Shown: positions 39,996 through 52,195 of the stretch, in pieces
Layout: each line of letters begins with the position of its first letter
Numbering within the stretch: position 1 is the first letter of the stretch
Assembly (NCBI GenBank): GCA_008694505.1
Contig: VZDJ01000052.1
Coordinates: 3,551,245-3,615,244 of the forward strand
Source of the DNA: Cyanoderma ruficeps
Lineage: Eukaryota; Chordata; Aves; Passeriformes; Timaliidae
Length of the DNA: 64,000 bases
Direction of reading: 5' to 3'
Translations under genes and position numbers: made by a program
The notes under the pieces: model-generated
Databases searched by the model: none
The model's input: the letters and a program-made list of their open reading frames with translations, nothing else
Told to the model about the DNA's origin: nothing

Positions 39996-42900
39996 GAAGG
40001 TCATGTACAGTTATTTCAGTGAGCAAAGACTTAAGTAAAATCAGGCTCTCAGTAGATAATGAGTTGGAAACGCACAGATTGCAGATTACTGAATTATGAC
40101 ATAACTCTCTAATTACTTCTGATTATGCTCAATAGTAAAAAATAAACTAAGAAAAGCAGTCTGGGGGAGGGAGAAAACTCTACCAAAGTATCTCAGTAAC
40201 CTATCCAAAATATTTGCTTCTAACTCCCTTTAGAATATTCCTGTTTAAAGAGAAACAGGAGAAGTAAAAAGCCTTAATCCAACTTCAGTCAGTAGCAGTT
40301 TATTGCAGGGAAGGGCCTGCCTTGTTACGCACGAGGTGCCAGCCAGATGTTCTCTCTGCCCATCAAATGCTCTGCGCAGCAGCTCCTATGGCACAGCAGC
40401 ACCTCCAGGCTGCTCCTGGGTCAGCACCCCCTGGTACAGACACGTACAGCCCACTGCTGCCCCATGAGCTTCAGCCTGGGTGTGGCACAGCTGGGGAAAG
40501 GACCTGTCTGTGGGCAATTCTGCTCACAAGTCAATATCCCTACAGCAGAGGGAGAAACTGAAGTGGCACAGGAATATCTTCCTTCAGCCATCTCTTAACG
40601 ACAAAGGTTCATCTTAGTTGAGTCTGGCTGGCAACTGTGTTGACAGGGCAGAAGTCTGAGTGAACACAGTTCTTTTTTCATGGCTGCCTCGAGACTTTGC
40701 AGTGACACAAGTCATCCCACGCCTAAGAACATCCACCTGCTATTTATGGTCAAACACACACGCACAGTGTTTCTGCAGAGTTTTAAAAGTGAGACTGGCT
40801 GCTGAGAATTGAGCTCAAGGAGCTCAAGTATGTCACTCAAGGAGTGACATACATAAAAGTATGTGATTGCTGCGTGCTGGCTTTGATTTTCATCCCTTAT
40901 TTAACTGTCCAAAACAAGTAAGCATGTTGTTAGTCATTTGGAGTTCCAGTCTGATAAAACACTAAGGAAAACCTGAGAAACGATGGGTGGGATTTCAGCC
41001 ATTGTAAAATATTTGCAGTGTACTCTGTCTCTTGCTGGTCCCTGTACAGGACTGCCTGGAAATGCTTGGCTCTGTAGGTCTTGCCTAAGATGAACACCTG
41101 AAGCTGTGAATCACCTGAACACAACTGCAGAATTATTTCCACATCCTTTGAAACACAGAAAATCTTTTTAATGTACACAAAGTGTAAGATGAGCGTGACA
41201 ATATTAGAGATTTTATGGGTTTTGTGAAATTGTGACAGAGGGCTAAGCAGAATATTTGCTCTCCTTTGTTTCCTGAGTCTCCTCTCAGGGACTGCTGGGC
41301 AAGTACTCAAAACTGAGCCCACACAGCAAAATAGGTAGTTTCAATATTAAATCTGAAATTCCAGTTTTGAAGCAGACATTGGATTAATCCACTAACTAGG
41401 ACACATGACTTCAGTCAATGCAGTGTACAGGTAACAGCAAAATTAATCTGAAAAGCAAAGAAGGAACAGGTCCATGCCAACAGCTTTTCAAACAAAAATT
41501 CTGAAGAACTGTCACTATCCTGGGAAAACTCTTTAAGATTAGGAATCTACTTAATATGTTGTATAACACCGATACAATCAGCTCTTTGTGAAGTTGCGAT
41601 TCCCAAAGCACACAAAGTCAGCATATCATGCAGGTTACAAGAATTAAATATGATGGAAATGTGCACGTGGTTGAGGGATCTGGTAGGACAGTGACTTGCT
41701 GCCAGTGAGTTACACAGGCTTGGGGAATGGTAATGATTGAGGCAAAAAATAAAAGGCAGAAGGCCAGGAGAGGAAGGGACAGCTCTCTAACCCAAGCCCT
41801 GTCCATGTTTTCACTGAGATGTTGCTGGCAGAACTTCAGGCTGAATTAAATACTGAAGTGACAACACAAAAACTCCAAATCTCTTGGGTTTGGTATAGCT
41901 TGAGTTTGGCCCCCTGCCATGGGTGGTACTTTTTATAAAGTCTCTTTCTGCTTACTTGAATGACCAGCCACATTAAATCTATTTTTACATTAAAGAAAAT
42001 AATTTCTTGAGTTATTTTTCTTCTTGAAAGAAGTATTTCCCCATGAAGAATTTTCATTGCTCTATTAAAACAAACAAAACCCAAACCCAACAGTTTATTT
42101 AGACAAGCCTGAAACAAAGTCTAGTGATTTCAAAAAAAGTACCACCCCTGGTTCTTGTTCTTTTGTCTGAGCTGAATTTCAGTGCTGACAGGGGATTTAA
42201 TGGTGTGTTGGTGCAGTCATAAGTAATAGGAAGTACTGTGGGATAAAAAAAAAAAGCTTATCCTCAGGGAGAAAAGGGGGGAAACAGTGTGGGAATGCAG
42301 TGGTGGTGAAGGAATGGGGAATGAGGAATAAATGCAAGCAACCAACCAAGCAAAAACCCACCAATATAAGCCAAACAAACCCCTTCCAAAACCAGGAGCC
42401 CAGCAAAGTTCCAAATCCAGTATGTACCAAAAAGACCTGGATACAACTACTATGCAACAAAAAAGCAGCATTTCTGGATCAAATACTGTTTTGGGGGGTT
42501 TCTCCCTGCAAATTTTATCTCAGTTTCTAGATGAATTAATTTTTTTTTAATTCAAATTTTGGAATTTTGGGCAGGAAAAAATATTTTCCTTCTAACAGCG
42601 TAGCTCCATTTTTTATCTCCATCTCTTTCAAGAAACAGCCAACACCTGCAAAGGCATATACTGCAGAATCTGATTCACACAGCCGAGAGTAACTCTAGCA
42701 AAGAGGTTGTTTTGCAGCTCAGAGTAAAGAAAATATGCTGTCAAGACAAACTACAGCTGTTTAAATCATCCCTCTGTGAAGTGCTGCTTTCCCGCAGGGA
42801 CAAGTCCCAAAAGTGTATTTGTGCATCTGCAAATGCCTTTGCTGCTCCTCTGCCCAGCACAGCGTGGAGAAAGCCGAGAAGATCAAGTCATGCTTCCACA

Positions 42901-43367
42901 GCTTGTGGCTTGGCTTGTTTGTTGTTGCTGCTCTTTGAACAAATACTTCAGAAGAGGAAAAAACATTCCTCCCTGTCTGAAGCGTCCTCAATAAAATGGG
43001 TGTATTTTAAGTGGCATTAAGTGTTTGAATAGAGCCCAGACTCCCTGGCTGTCAATGTGTTTCTGATGTTGACCCCCACATGCTGCAGCATATCACAACC
43101 ATATGGATGTAAGGATAACTAACAGCAACACTGAGGAAATACTTAGGGATATTCCATCTAGTTTTGCTCCAAGGGACTTTGGTGACTGGACAGAGAACAC
43201 CTTGTGGAGATCTGTATGGCTCTGGGCCAAATCCTATCCAAAAATGCCCTAAATTGACCTGGAGCTGCTCCTGACAGTGGATAGTGTAGGGCAGGGATTG
43301 CTTCTGCACATCCTTATCCACGGCATGGCTTTATGCCTGACTGTGCTCTCTTGACTCTGGAGACATA
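39996..43367. other. Intergenic region, part 2
   Basis: This stretch is unique AT-rich DNA with a short fold-back at 40828-40852 and A/C-rich low complexity near 42330-42400. I see no exon or interspersed repeat that I can name. Confidence 0.7.
40828..40852. repeat. Short perfect hairpin, 11-bp arms
   Basis: GTATGTCACTC at 40828-40838 is followed by loop AAG and its exact complement GAGTGACATAC at 40842-40852. Confidence 0.95.
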
Positions 43368-43555
43368 AGATCACAGAGTGCTTTGGGTTGGAAGAGGCCT
43401 TAAAATCATCTCGTTCCACCTTCTCTGCCATGGGCAGGGACACCTTCCAGGGTGCTGAGAGCCCCATTCAGCCATCAATATTTCCAGGAACAGGGCAGCC
43501 ACAGCCTCACTGGGCAAAATGTTCTAGTGCCTTGCTGTCCTCACAGCACCACCAT
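43368..43555 (-). repeat. CR1 LINE 3'-end fragment, antisense
   Basis: The plus strand reads GGGTTGGAAGAGGCC, then GCCATGGGCAGGGACACCTT, then AGCCTCACTGGGCAAAATGT, in the order expected for a reversed CR1 3' end of roughly 190 bp. Confidence 0.88.
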
Positions 43556-44492
43556 CTCCATCAGAGCAGTCTCAAGACAAAAATCAGACCAAACATATCC
43601 GTACTTGCCAAAAGAGAAAAGTTAGAAGTAATTTTTTGTTTGGTTGGTTTTGGTTTTTTTTTGTCAGGCAGGGCCAGGATGTAGTCCATACCAGGAAAGT
43701 ACAAACAGGAAGAAAAGAAAAATTCAGTCAGGAATAAGGACTCAGGGGTAAATTAGGAAAGAAAACTCATTCAAGTCTGTAATTTCCAAGGAAGAGGTGT
43801 TAACTCCTGTCTGCAACAGTGAAAGAAGAGTCCCTGAAGCCACAGCGGGAAATTCAAGAGTTACTGTGGGAGTACAGCTGAGCCCTCAGCTTGGAGCAGG
43901 TGTCCACTGCCACTCAGGAAATCACCCTTTGTCCAGACACCAGGAGGCACCCCCTGACAGCACAGGTATGAAGAGACATCAAAAAGCAAACAAAAATCTC
44001 CTCACCTTTCACCCCCTTGCCCCTAAACTACATGTTTCCAATCTGCAGAGATTACTGCAATCAGGGAAACAATCAGGAGCTCTGGTTAGGCCTTGGATTT
44101 GGCTGTGCAGGGACACAAGGACACAGCAGGCAGCACAGCCTGCACTCCCCCAGAGACATGCTCGTCAGGATTTGTTTTAGAAGTCACTGATGCAGACCAG
44201 GGGCTCTGCCTGTCTTGGCACATCAGCTCTCGGCTGTCAGTGCCGGCTCTCCCAGGCACCTCATCTCCTTGAGCTGCTGGAGCCTGCCCTGACACAGGGA
44301 TGAGGAGCATGTCCAGGGCTTCCAGCCCTGGGGGGGCTGCAGACACCAGGGAGGAACGGGGACTGGAGGCTCTGCACTCTCCAGCCTGACCTCCTGCAAG
44401 CTCTGGGCTGTGTCCAGAGGAGGCAGAGCTGTCCAGGGCCGAGCTGGAAAGCTGAAGAAACACTTGTTAATGCAGCTCTTCAGGAAAGTGCT

Positions 44493-44510
44493 GGATTAGC
44501 CCGGATTAGC
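44493..44510 (+). promoter_or_regulatory. Paired GGATTAGC motifs (candidate K50 homeodomain sites)
   Basis: GGATTAGC occurs at 44493-44500 and again at 44503-44510, exactly 10 bp apart in the same orientation. GGATTA is the known core site of OTX/CRX/PITX-type homeodomains. A regulatory role is inference only. Confidence 0.25.
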
Positions 44511-45531
44511 ATCGGGGCGTTGTGGTTGCACATAATGAATTATGTAAAATGGGCCTGTGAGTGTAAAGCAGATGTACGGCCACATGACTTCAGCTGCAGG
44601 CACAGCCAGGAATAAAACACAGTGGATTCAGTTAGGGAAGGATAAAAAAAGGGAGGATTTCATATATTTCCCAACAGGCACTGTGTTCTACTGTTTTTGC
44701 AGTGATATGTAAAAACAACACAATACAATGACTCCAGCATGAGAAGCAAGACCAAGTTCCCCACTTACAATTAGGGGGAACCAATTTTCCTGTGCCTCTC
44801 CATTCACAGTTACACAACTCAGGAAACACTGTAGGAGCCTCCAGAAGCGGCAATCGGCTACAGCCACTCCTTAAGAGATACTGAAGACACAGTCTAATCA
44901 TTTTCCATTTCAACAAAAATGCTTTCACCTAATAGGATTAGCCTCTGCATTTTGATAACATGCTTCCCTTCAGAGTTCAGTGTTCTATCAACTTAAATGA
45001 ACCCAGTTGTCAATTAAACAACTTGCACAGAGACAGTCACAAGCCAGCAAGGATAAACATGGGGAAATTAACCACTGGGAAGAAGGAAAGACAGGACACC
45101 TCATGTTTTCAAAACAAATATAAATGAGATTAATTTAGGTTGAAATGTGGTCAACATCCCCTTCAGATAATACACATGAAAATGCTAATTTTGGAGAATA
45201 TGACCCACAGCCCAGTGATATCAGACTTTTATTTCCACAGGCAAACTTCACACCAGCAAGTGCGAACTGATGTGAAAACACACAATGAATAATATATCTG
45301 CAGTGAGTTGGTAAAATGGCAAACATGGACGGATACTCTGTACAGACAGGTAAAATCATGTGATTTGAGCATTCAGAGAAGACCCTTTTCCTTCCAGCTG
45401 TCAGTTTTGATAGCTGGAGTGGTCACAGGGACCTCCCCAGTTGCTGAACACCACCAAGACTTTCATTCCTGAGCAACCTCATAAATGATCCTGCCAAAGC
45501 ACAGCCGCCAGTTCGTGTAAAGCTTTATACT

Positions 45532-45569
45532 TCAGGTCTACCCCTGCCTAGAACCAGGGGTAGACCTGA
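45532..45569. repeat. Perfect hairpin, 15-bp arms, 8-nt loop
   Basis: TCAGGTCTACCCCTG at 45532-45546 is matched by its exact complement CAGGGGTAGACCTGA at 45555-45569. Confidence 0.95.
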
Positions 45570-47974
45570 CACCAGAACTGATCATATGTTAATGGACTGT
45601 CAGAGGAAAGAAGACACACACCCACCTCCATCTCCTGTGAGGTTCCTGCAATACCCAGTGGCAGGGAAAGTGAGAACTTGCTGTGTGTTTGCCAGACACA
45701 AGTGGCAGGGCTTTAGGGGAATGTACTGAAATGGTTTTAGCCTTTCTGGAAAGAATCCTCCCTGTGAAAGGATATCCACCTTCCACTAGGAAATTCACTT
45801 ACTGATCACACCAGAATCAAACTTCTACCTGCTCTTTCAGCATTTATATTTAGTCACTAGAAGAGGTACAGAGACTCCACTGCCAGCCATATGCACACTT
45901 TGGGATTACACAATTTACTGCTACTGCAAATCTTCTGGATAAGATCAGTTTGTGTAGGGAAAACACCCTGAGGCTGTTCAGAATACAGAATTTAAACAAA
46001 TGCTTTCTTTGTTCCATTGCACTTCATGTTAATAGAGATATCCAAGAGAAACTCTGGAGATTTCATCCCAGCCCAGCTGATGGTTTAGACATGATCACAC
46101 AAGCTTTGCAGTGCCTTTATACTCATTACTTTGCACCATGCTATGTTAGAAGTGTAACATGGCAGTAATAAACTAATGCTTCCAACTAGCATGGAAAAGA
46201 ATGCCAGCACCAACACAGCAGCTGCTTAACAGCCTCCTGGTTAACAACAATAATCCAATAATCCTATATTGCTACCACACACATCTTTGACAATTTTGAC
46301 ACTAACACTGAAAAAGAGAAAAAAAAATCCAAAGGAAAATGTTCAACAGTTTGAGCAAGACAAAGACTTCATAGCTGTCTGTATCAATAAATTGTGACAA
46401 TAAAGATTTTCTACTCCTTCTAAACCATAGGTTTTGGATTTCGTTTTTGCCTTTCAAATAGACTGCTTTCAGAAAAATGTATTTCATATTTTCAAAGAAA
46501 CCAAAATCCCCTCTATGAGGATGGAAGAGGAAATAGAGAGTATTATGGATGCTGCTTAGTTCAGAATCTAGATATTTGTCTGCAAAAAATAATAGTACTT
46601 TGATTGAGAAAAGATTTATGAACAAGCACATCAAATGGCACGGAAGTTGCCGGGAAATGTGCGCTGCAGCATTTTCTATTGCAGAATTCGGAGCTGCCTG
46701 TGAGCTCTGTACATTTGGGTGATTTTCATTGAAATTCAGCACACTACGTTGCAGGCAGGGAAGTCTGCCAAAGATTTTATTTTTAAGATGCAGCAGCTAC
46801 ATGACCTATTTTTGCCTTCAACAACTAGCAACTTCTCCCTCAAAAGAATAAGGAGACATAAAACCCAGTGAAGATTTGAGTACCTGTGTTTTGCTTTCTC
46901 CCACAGAGATGATGTGGAAAAGCAGCAAGGATTAACAGTGGATAGCTACTGAGATCTGGCTGGTTTTCTTCCTCGTTCTGTTTTAATCTCCTGGTGTCCA
47001 GAAGAAAACGTGAAAGACTATGTGCCTGTGGTTTGCTGAGGCCCTAACAAAACCAGAGATCTTGTCTGACAGCATCAGGGTAACAATGGCATTTGCCATC
47101 CCCTCCAGAACAGCAGGGTCCTTGGCCACCCCCATACACAACCCAGTTCCTGCCTTGGCTGCGTGTCAGTCAGCTGGTCCTCTCACTGCAGAGATGGCAG
47201 AGGTCTCAGGAGCCCGGTATTTATGTAACACTACAGCAGAGGAGAACAGCCTGTTCCTCGGGCTTCCTAAGGCTCACACTTCCAGGAAGAACTGGACTAA
47301 CTGCCCACGGGGAGGAAGAAAGGGGTTTGTCCAGTTCCTCAATCTGGGACAGACATGGCAAGCTTGGAAATTGTGAAGTGCAAAAAAAAAATAAAAATTG
47401 AAAACCCCAGAGCAGCTACAGAGCAAATAGACACGACTGTGTGCTGTGTCTCACTAGACACATCAGTGGGGAAAGATGATGTGCTTCTAATGCCTCATTA
47501 GGACAAAACTCATCATGACTTCCCCACTTGAGAGTCCCCCAGCACACACACAAATCTAACCCATAGCTTTAAAACCAGTATTAGTCATGCCAAAGCTTTA
47601 ACCCTCTCCAGTGCACACACTTCATAATAAAGTAGACCAAACCACTGTTTTTATAGTTCCATTTTTTTTTTCTTCTGCCTGCTTGGAAACTGTCAGATTC
47701 ATATTTTCAAGCTTCTCTGCACTGCAATCAGTGCACTTGTTTTTTGGGGTTTTTTTTAAACTGAAAACTGGGACTCCAAGTGTTTGCAATTGCAGGAAGA
47801 AGCCAAGCTCACAGAAATTTTTGCAGGAAGTATAGGTAGGCCTATTTCCACTGCTTCAAAACAGAAATCTTAAATTCTGTGTATCTGCCAAGTTAAATCA
47901 TTATACCTGATTATTTAACACTGCAGTAGATGAGTAATCCAGCCTTGCTAGGCAAAAAAGAATGGAAACTTGCA

Positions 47975-47992
47975 CCTTATAAGCTTATAAGG
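47975..47992. repeat. 18-bp perfect palindrome
   Basis: CCTTATAAGCTTATAAGG is self-complementary with no spacer. Confidence 0.95.
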
Positions 47993-49706
47993 AATACACA
48001 AAAAGGATATACCATAAAACTACCATCAAAAGGTGCAGCTGCTTGTGGCTCTTTATGCACACTCTAATAACACAAAGGACACTCAGGATCAGGAAACAGT
48101 AATGAATATATGTGTATTTTAGCAACTAAGGTTACAGGTTATCTGAAAACTAGGAATTTGGAAGGAACAGGTTTCTTGCTGTGTGATGCCTGCATTTACC
48201 CTCTGTTGCACATACAATACCTTTAACTATAATTCTATTAGTTGCACAGGCACACAAATAAAGGAAGACCTTATTTATGATCCAAATTTGTCAAAAATAT
48301 CACATTTTTGATCAGATCAACAAATTCAATTCTCCGCTGATGACATGATTTTCACTTAACTAAAGATTAACATTTCCTGATCACTGCTGCTCTTGACTAG
48401 AGCTCCAAGCAAAAAACAAACAAACAAACAAACCCCAAAAACATTTATGTACATTTTTATACATGCACATAATATGAAACCAAATAAAACAAAAATTAGG
48501 AAGGTCACTGCAGTGGATGAATTCCCAGAATACATTTGGCTGATGTTGTGAACACTGACAGGACAAGACAAAACACAGGTAATGTAAAGCAGTCCAACTG
48601 AAAAGGAGGGACTCCTCCTAACTGAGAAGAAAAATTCAAAATTAATTCACTTGTTACTTCTTTGATGTTGAGTTTGATCTTTGCTGTTAGTTTCTATCAT
48701 TTAAGCAATCCGGTGCTTTTTTTTTATTTTACTAGAGTATATCAGCTTTGATTTTTTATTGTGGTTTGATTCCAAAACAGAATTTTCTTAAAGAATAGAG
48801 AAGTATCTTACCCAAACTCACAGATTTCCCAATTTCCTGATACAGATCTCAGAGTTCATCCTTTGTCCTAACTCTTGGAGCAGTCTAATGTTCAGCAGCC
48901 TTCTGGTGGTTCATACTCAACAATCACAGCCAAAGAGGGTCGTTTACTGCCTCAGATGTTGCCGTGTATAAAACAAAAGCTGCCTGCACACTATTGCCCT
49001 TTTAATCAGATTTTTCCAGGGCCTTTCTGCTGTGTTTGCCATCATAAACCTCTGAAGGTTCAGAGGCCTTCCTAGGAACAACAGTGTCCGTGCACAACAG
49101 GCATCTGAGAATCCGGAGAGACTGAACATCACTTGAAGCAGCTCCCTGAAAACATCAAGGGACAAAGATCAGTACCACAGGGCTTGGACTAATAATAGTC
49201 AAGCTGCCACTGGGATGAAATGAATCAGATCTTCAGAGAGCTCTGAGAATGTTGTCAGGATTTCTATACTCCTGAATGTCTTTCACAAAGTCAGAACAAT
49301 GTAAGGAGGGAAAAAAGGGAGGGCATGGTGCAAGATGGGAACTACCAAAGTCCCAAAATACAGACAAAAACCTGACTTATTTTAGAGAAGAAAGGGCACA
49401 ATTTAAAAATATGTCTAAATGCACAAGATCACTGACAAAGAGTATTTTTGAAAATTTTACTTTAAAAGGTTGGATTAATCTGGATAGAAAGCAGAAACAA
49501 CATTAGTAACCATTTGTAAGAGATAAAGACTGAAGAAAGTTCAACAGACATTTGTCCAACAAATCACTTGGCCAGAAATCCTGGTAATTTATTCTGTGAT
49601 TGCTCATAAGTTTTTGTATTCCTGAGGATGCAAGCCAAGGAATTTTGTGTCTTTGTGCACAGCAGTCTGAATAGAGAACTCCCTCCATGTTTATAAAAAT
49701 TCTGTA

Positions 49707-49727
49707 TTAAAATATTTAATATTTTAA
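49707..49727. repeat. AT-only palindrome, 10-bp arms
   Basis: TTAAAATATT, one T, then AATATTTTAA. In AT-rich DNA this may be chance. Confidence 0.9.
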
Positions 49728-51594
49728 GATAGACTAAAGCAGCCAAAGCCAGTAGCACAGACTGTAGCAGAGGTCAGTTTGGTATTTTTGATCTCCAGCA
49801 AACAAACCCACCCTTGTTTTGGCTGGTTAAGCCTGGAACTCTTCTGATCAACTACTTGACCAAGCACACATTAAGGAGTCCTGTGAAAGGTAAAAGCAAT
49901 TCTGTGTCCTGCAATATCTGATGTTCCTTCTAGTTCCATACAGTTCTGCCCTCCACAAGTTTCTTACTTGAATTTTAAACAGAATTATACCAAAATTTTC
50001 CATTACCTTCAAATACACCTATAGAATATATTTCTTAGTAATCCTTGTAACTGCTATATAGTCATTTTAGGCAGCCACTTAATGCTCTTTCTTATTAAGC
50101 AACCTTTAATTAATGAGCCCACTCAAAGTGTCTAAACACTCAAATTACAGAGCAGCAGATCTTTTCCTCAAAACCCCGGCAGTAATCCTATTTTCTTCAT
50201 ATCCCTGGGTGATGGGGTAGTGCTTCCCTGTATTTTAACCAGGCACACAGTCTGAAGAGGCAGATACCACAATGCAGTAGTCTCAAATGGATCCAATCAA
50301 GTTCCTGCAGTGAAGCTGGTTTAGTTAATGATTACTTGAATCTTATCTATATTTCCTTTCATGTTAAACATTCATTTGCTCTGTGCTACTAAAACAGCAG
50401 CAACAAAAAGGACTTTGCTATTTTGTTTTACTTTATTTTCTTCTTTGTGCAAAAACTCCCATGTTTTCATTACAAGAACACTTCAGTAACAAAAATATAT
50501 TTTTCCCCAGAATTTTTTCTTTTAGCAAGGAGGTTATTGACTATAGCATTGAATTCTGAGAGCTGATTGAACAGTTGACTTTTGTCAATTCTGCCCTCAA
50601 GATTCCCACATTAAACTAATAAACCTTGTAGAAATATGCAGGGAAAATATAAAGACACTTTTCTCTTTTTTTCCAATGAGATTCTGGTGACACAATACAC
50701 TGACACAGAACACAGCAAAGATACCCAAGCACAGGATTGGCTACAGTGATAAGACACCCCAGCACCAGTGGCAGAGGAGAAGTGCACACAGAGAAAACAT
50801 GCAAGAAATTGGAGAGTCAGAGTGGTTATTTTTTCCAGAGGAAACTATGAGTTTCTGGCTCTGCTAGCTACAAGAGAACTGAGAAAAACCAGTAGGGACA
50901 GCCTGTCAGCCAGCAGAGAGGCTAGAGCACGCAGGAAGCTCAGCAAGGACAATACAGCCAACACCTTCCCTTTCCAAAAGGCTCAGGATGAGCAGGAGCC
51001 TGTGCAGAGCTTCCCTGGCTCACCCTGCTCAGAGCTCACACCAAGGAACCAAAATCTCTCAGAACCAAGAGCACTGCCTGGATGTGGATTGACAACAGCA
51101 CAGTGACACATGTAGCTCTAGGCCAGGCACAGAAGCATTCCTGCAGCTGAGTCACAGCACCAGGGAGCTGTGAGTGGGTGTGGAGCAGTTAGAAAACCAC
51201 AAGCCTACCACGGGATGACTGTCAGAGATGACTGGTGGGTTTTGCTTTGAACCAGTTTGTGACGAGAGCAGATATCTGAATGCTGCTGTTGCTTTTACAA
51301 AGATGATGGCTGGAGCCTTTTGTAGGTTGTGTCCCTTTGGCTGTAAAGTCACAGTCACTTCACCTGTGAAATACAGGAGGTCAAAATGACTCAGTGTGAG
51401 AGGAGTTCTGATGGGACTTACAGTCCATGACCAGCTACTGCCTTTGTGATCAACATGCAAATATAAAAGTGTTGAACCACAGTAACAACCACCTACTGAA
51501 GTGAGCCCAGACTTTTTTATTATGGAAACACACATTTTAAAACAGAGAAGAAATGATGGGTTACATGAGGTGGGCTGCTGTCCACACTGAAGAC

Positions 51595-51957
51595 GGTTCC
51601 AAGCAGACCTTAGAGTGGCATATCAGTACCTGCAGGGGAACTACAAGAGAGCTGGAGAGGGACTTTTGACAAGAACATGGAGTGATAGGAGAAGGAGGAA
51701 TAGCTTCCCACTGACATAGAATAGGTTTAGATTAGATGTTAGGAAGAAATTTTTTACTGTGAGGGTGGTGAGACACTGAAACAGATTGCCTAGAATAAGT
51801 TGTGGATGCCCCATCCCTGAAAACATTCACGACCAAGGCGGAAGGGGTTCTCGAGCAACCTGATCTAGTGGGTGGCATTCCTGCCTGCCCACAGCAGGGG
51901 ACTTGGCACCAGATGAGCTTTAAGGCCCCTCCAACCCAAACCATTCCATGATTCTAT
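51595..51957 (+). repeat. CR1 LINE 3'-end fragment, sense (longest copy)
   Basis: About 360 bp match the avian CR1 3' end read forward: AGCAGACCTTAGAGTGGC, AGTACCTGCAGGGGAACTAC, ACATGGAGTGATAGGAGAAG, AGGTTTAGATTAGATGTTAG, CCATCCCTGAAAACATTC, then CCTCCAACCCAAACCATTCC and a short ATGATTCTAT tail. It is 5'-truncated and non-coding. Confidence 0.93.
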
Positions 51958-52060
51958 TTTCTGATTAGCTTGAGCCAAGAGTACTCAGATGCTGCACGTC
52001 ATATGGCACGGCTCCAAGGTTGAATTATAATCCTGCATATGACAGGAGCATTGAACACTC

Positions 52061-52195
52061 AAAGAATCCCAGAATGGTTTGGGTTGGAAGGAACCTCAAA
52101 GACGATCTGATTCCATCTTCCCTGCCATGGGTAGAGCCATCTCTGACTAAACCAGGCTGCTCAGAGCCCCATCCAACCTGTCCTGGATACAAAAC
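52061..52195 (-). repeat. CR1 LINE 3'-end fragment, antisense
   Basis: The plus strand reads AGAATCCCAGAATGGTTTGG, then GGAAGGAACCTCAAAGACGA, CTGCCATGGGTAGAGCCAT and CCAGGCTGCTCAGAGCCCC, a reversed CR1 3' end. It lies tail to tail with the sense copy that ends at 51957, with a spacer of about 100 bp. Confidence 0.9.

Larger units (their letters stand above)
43556..51594. other. Intergenic region, part 3
   Basis: This stretch holds a GC-richer patch at about 44150-44450, a doubled GGATTAGC motif at 44493-44510, a 15-bp hairpin at 45532-45569, an 18-bp palindrome at 47975-47992, a CAAA repeat near 48415-48434 and an AT palindrome at 49707-49727. I find no gene on either strand. Confidence 0.7.

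Noticed and set aside
44086..44463. Minus-strand open frame of 125 codons
   Set aside because: It is a GC-rich patch with Ala/Ser/Pro-rich translation, no homology recognised and no exon signals.
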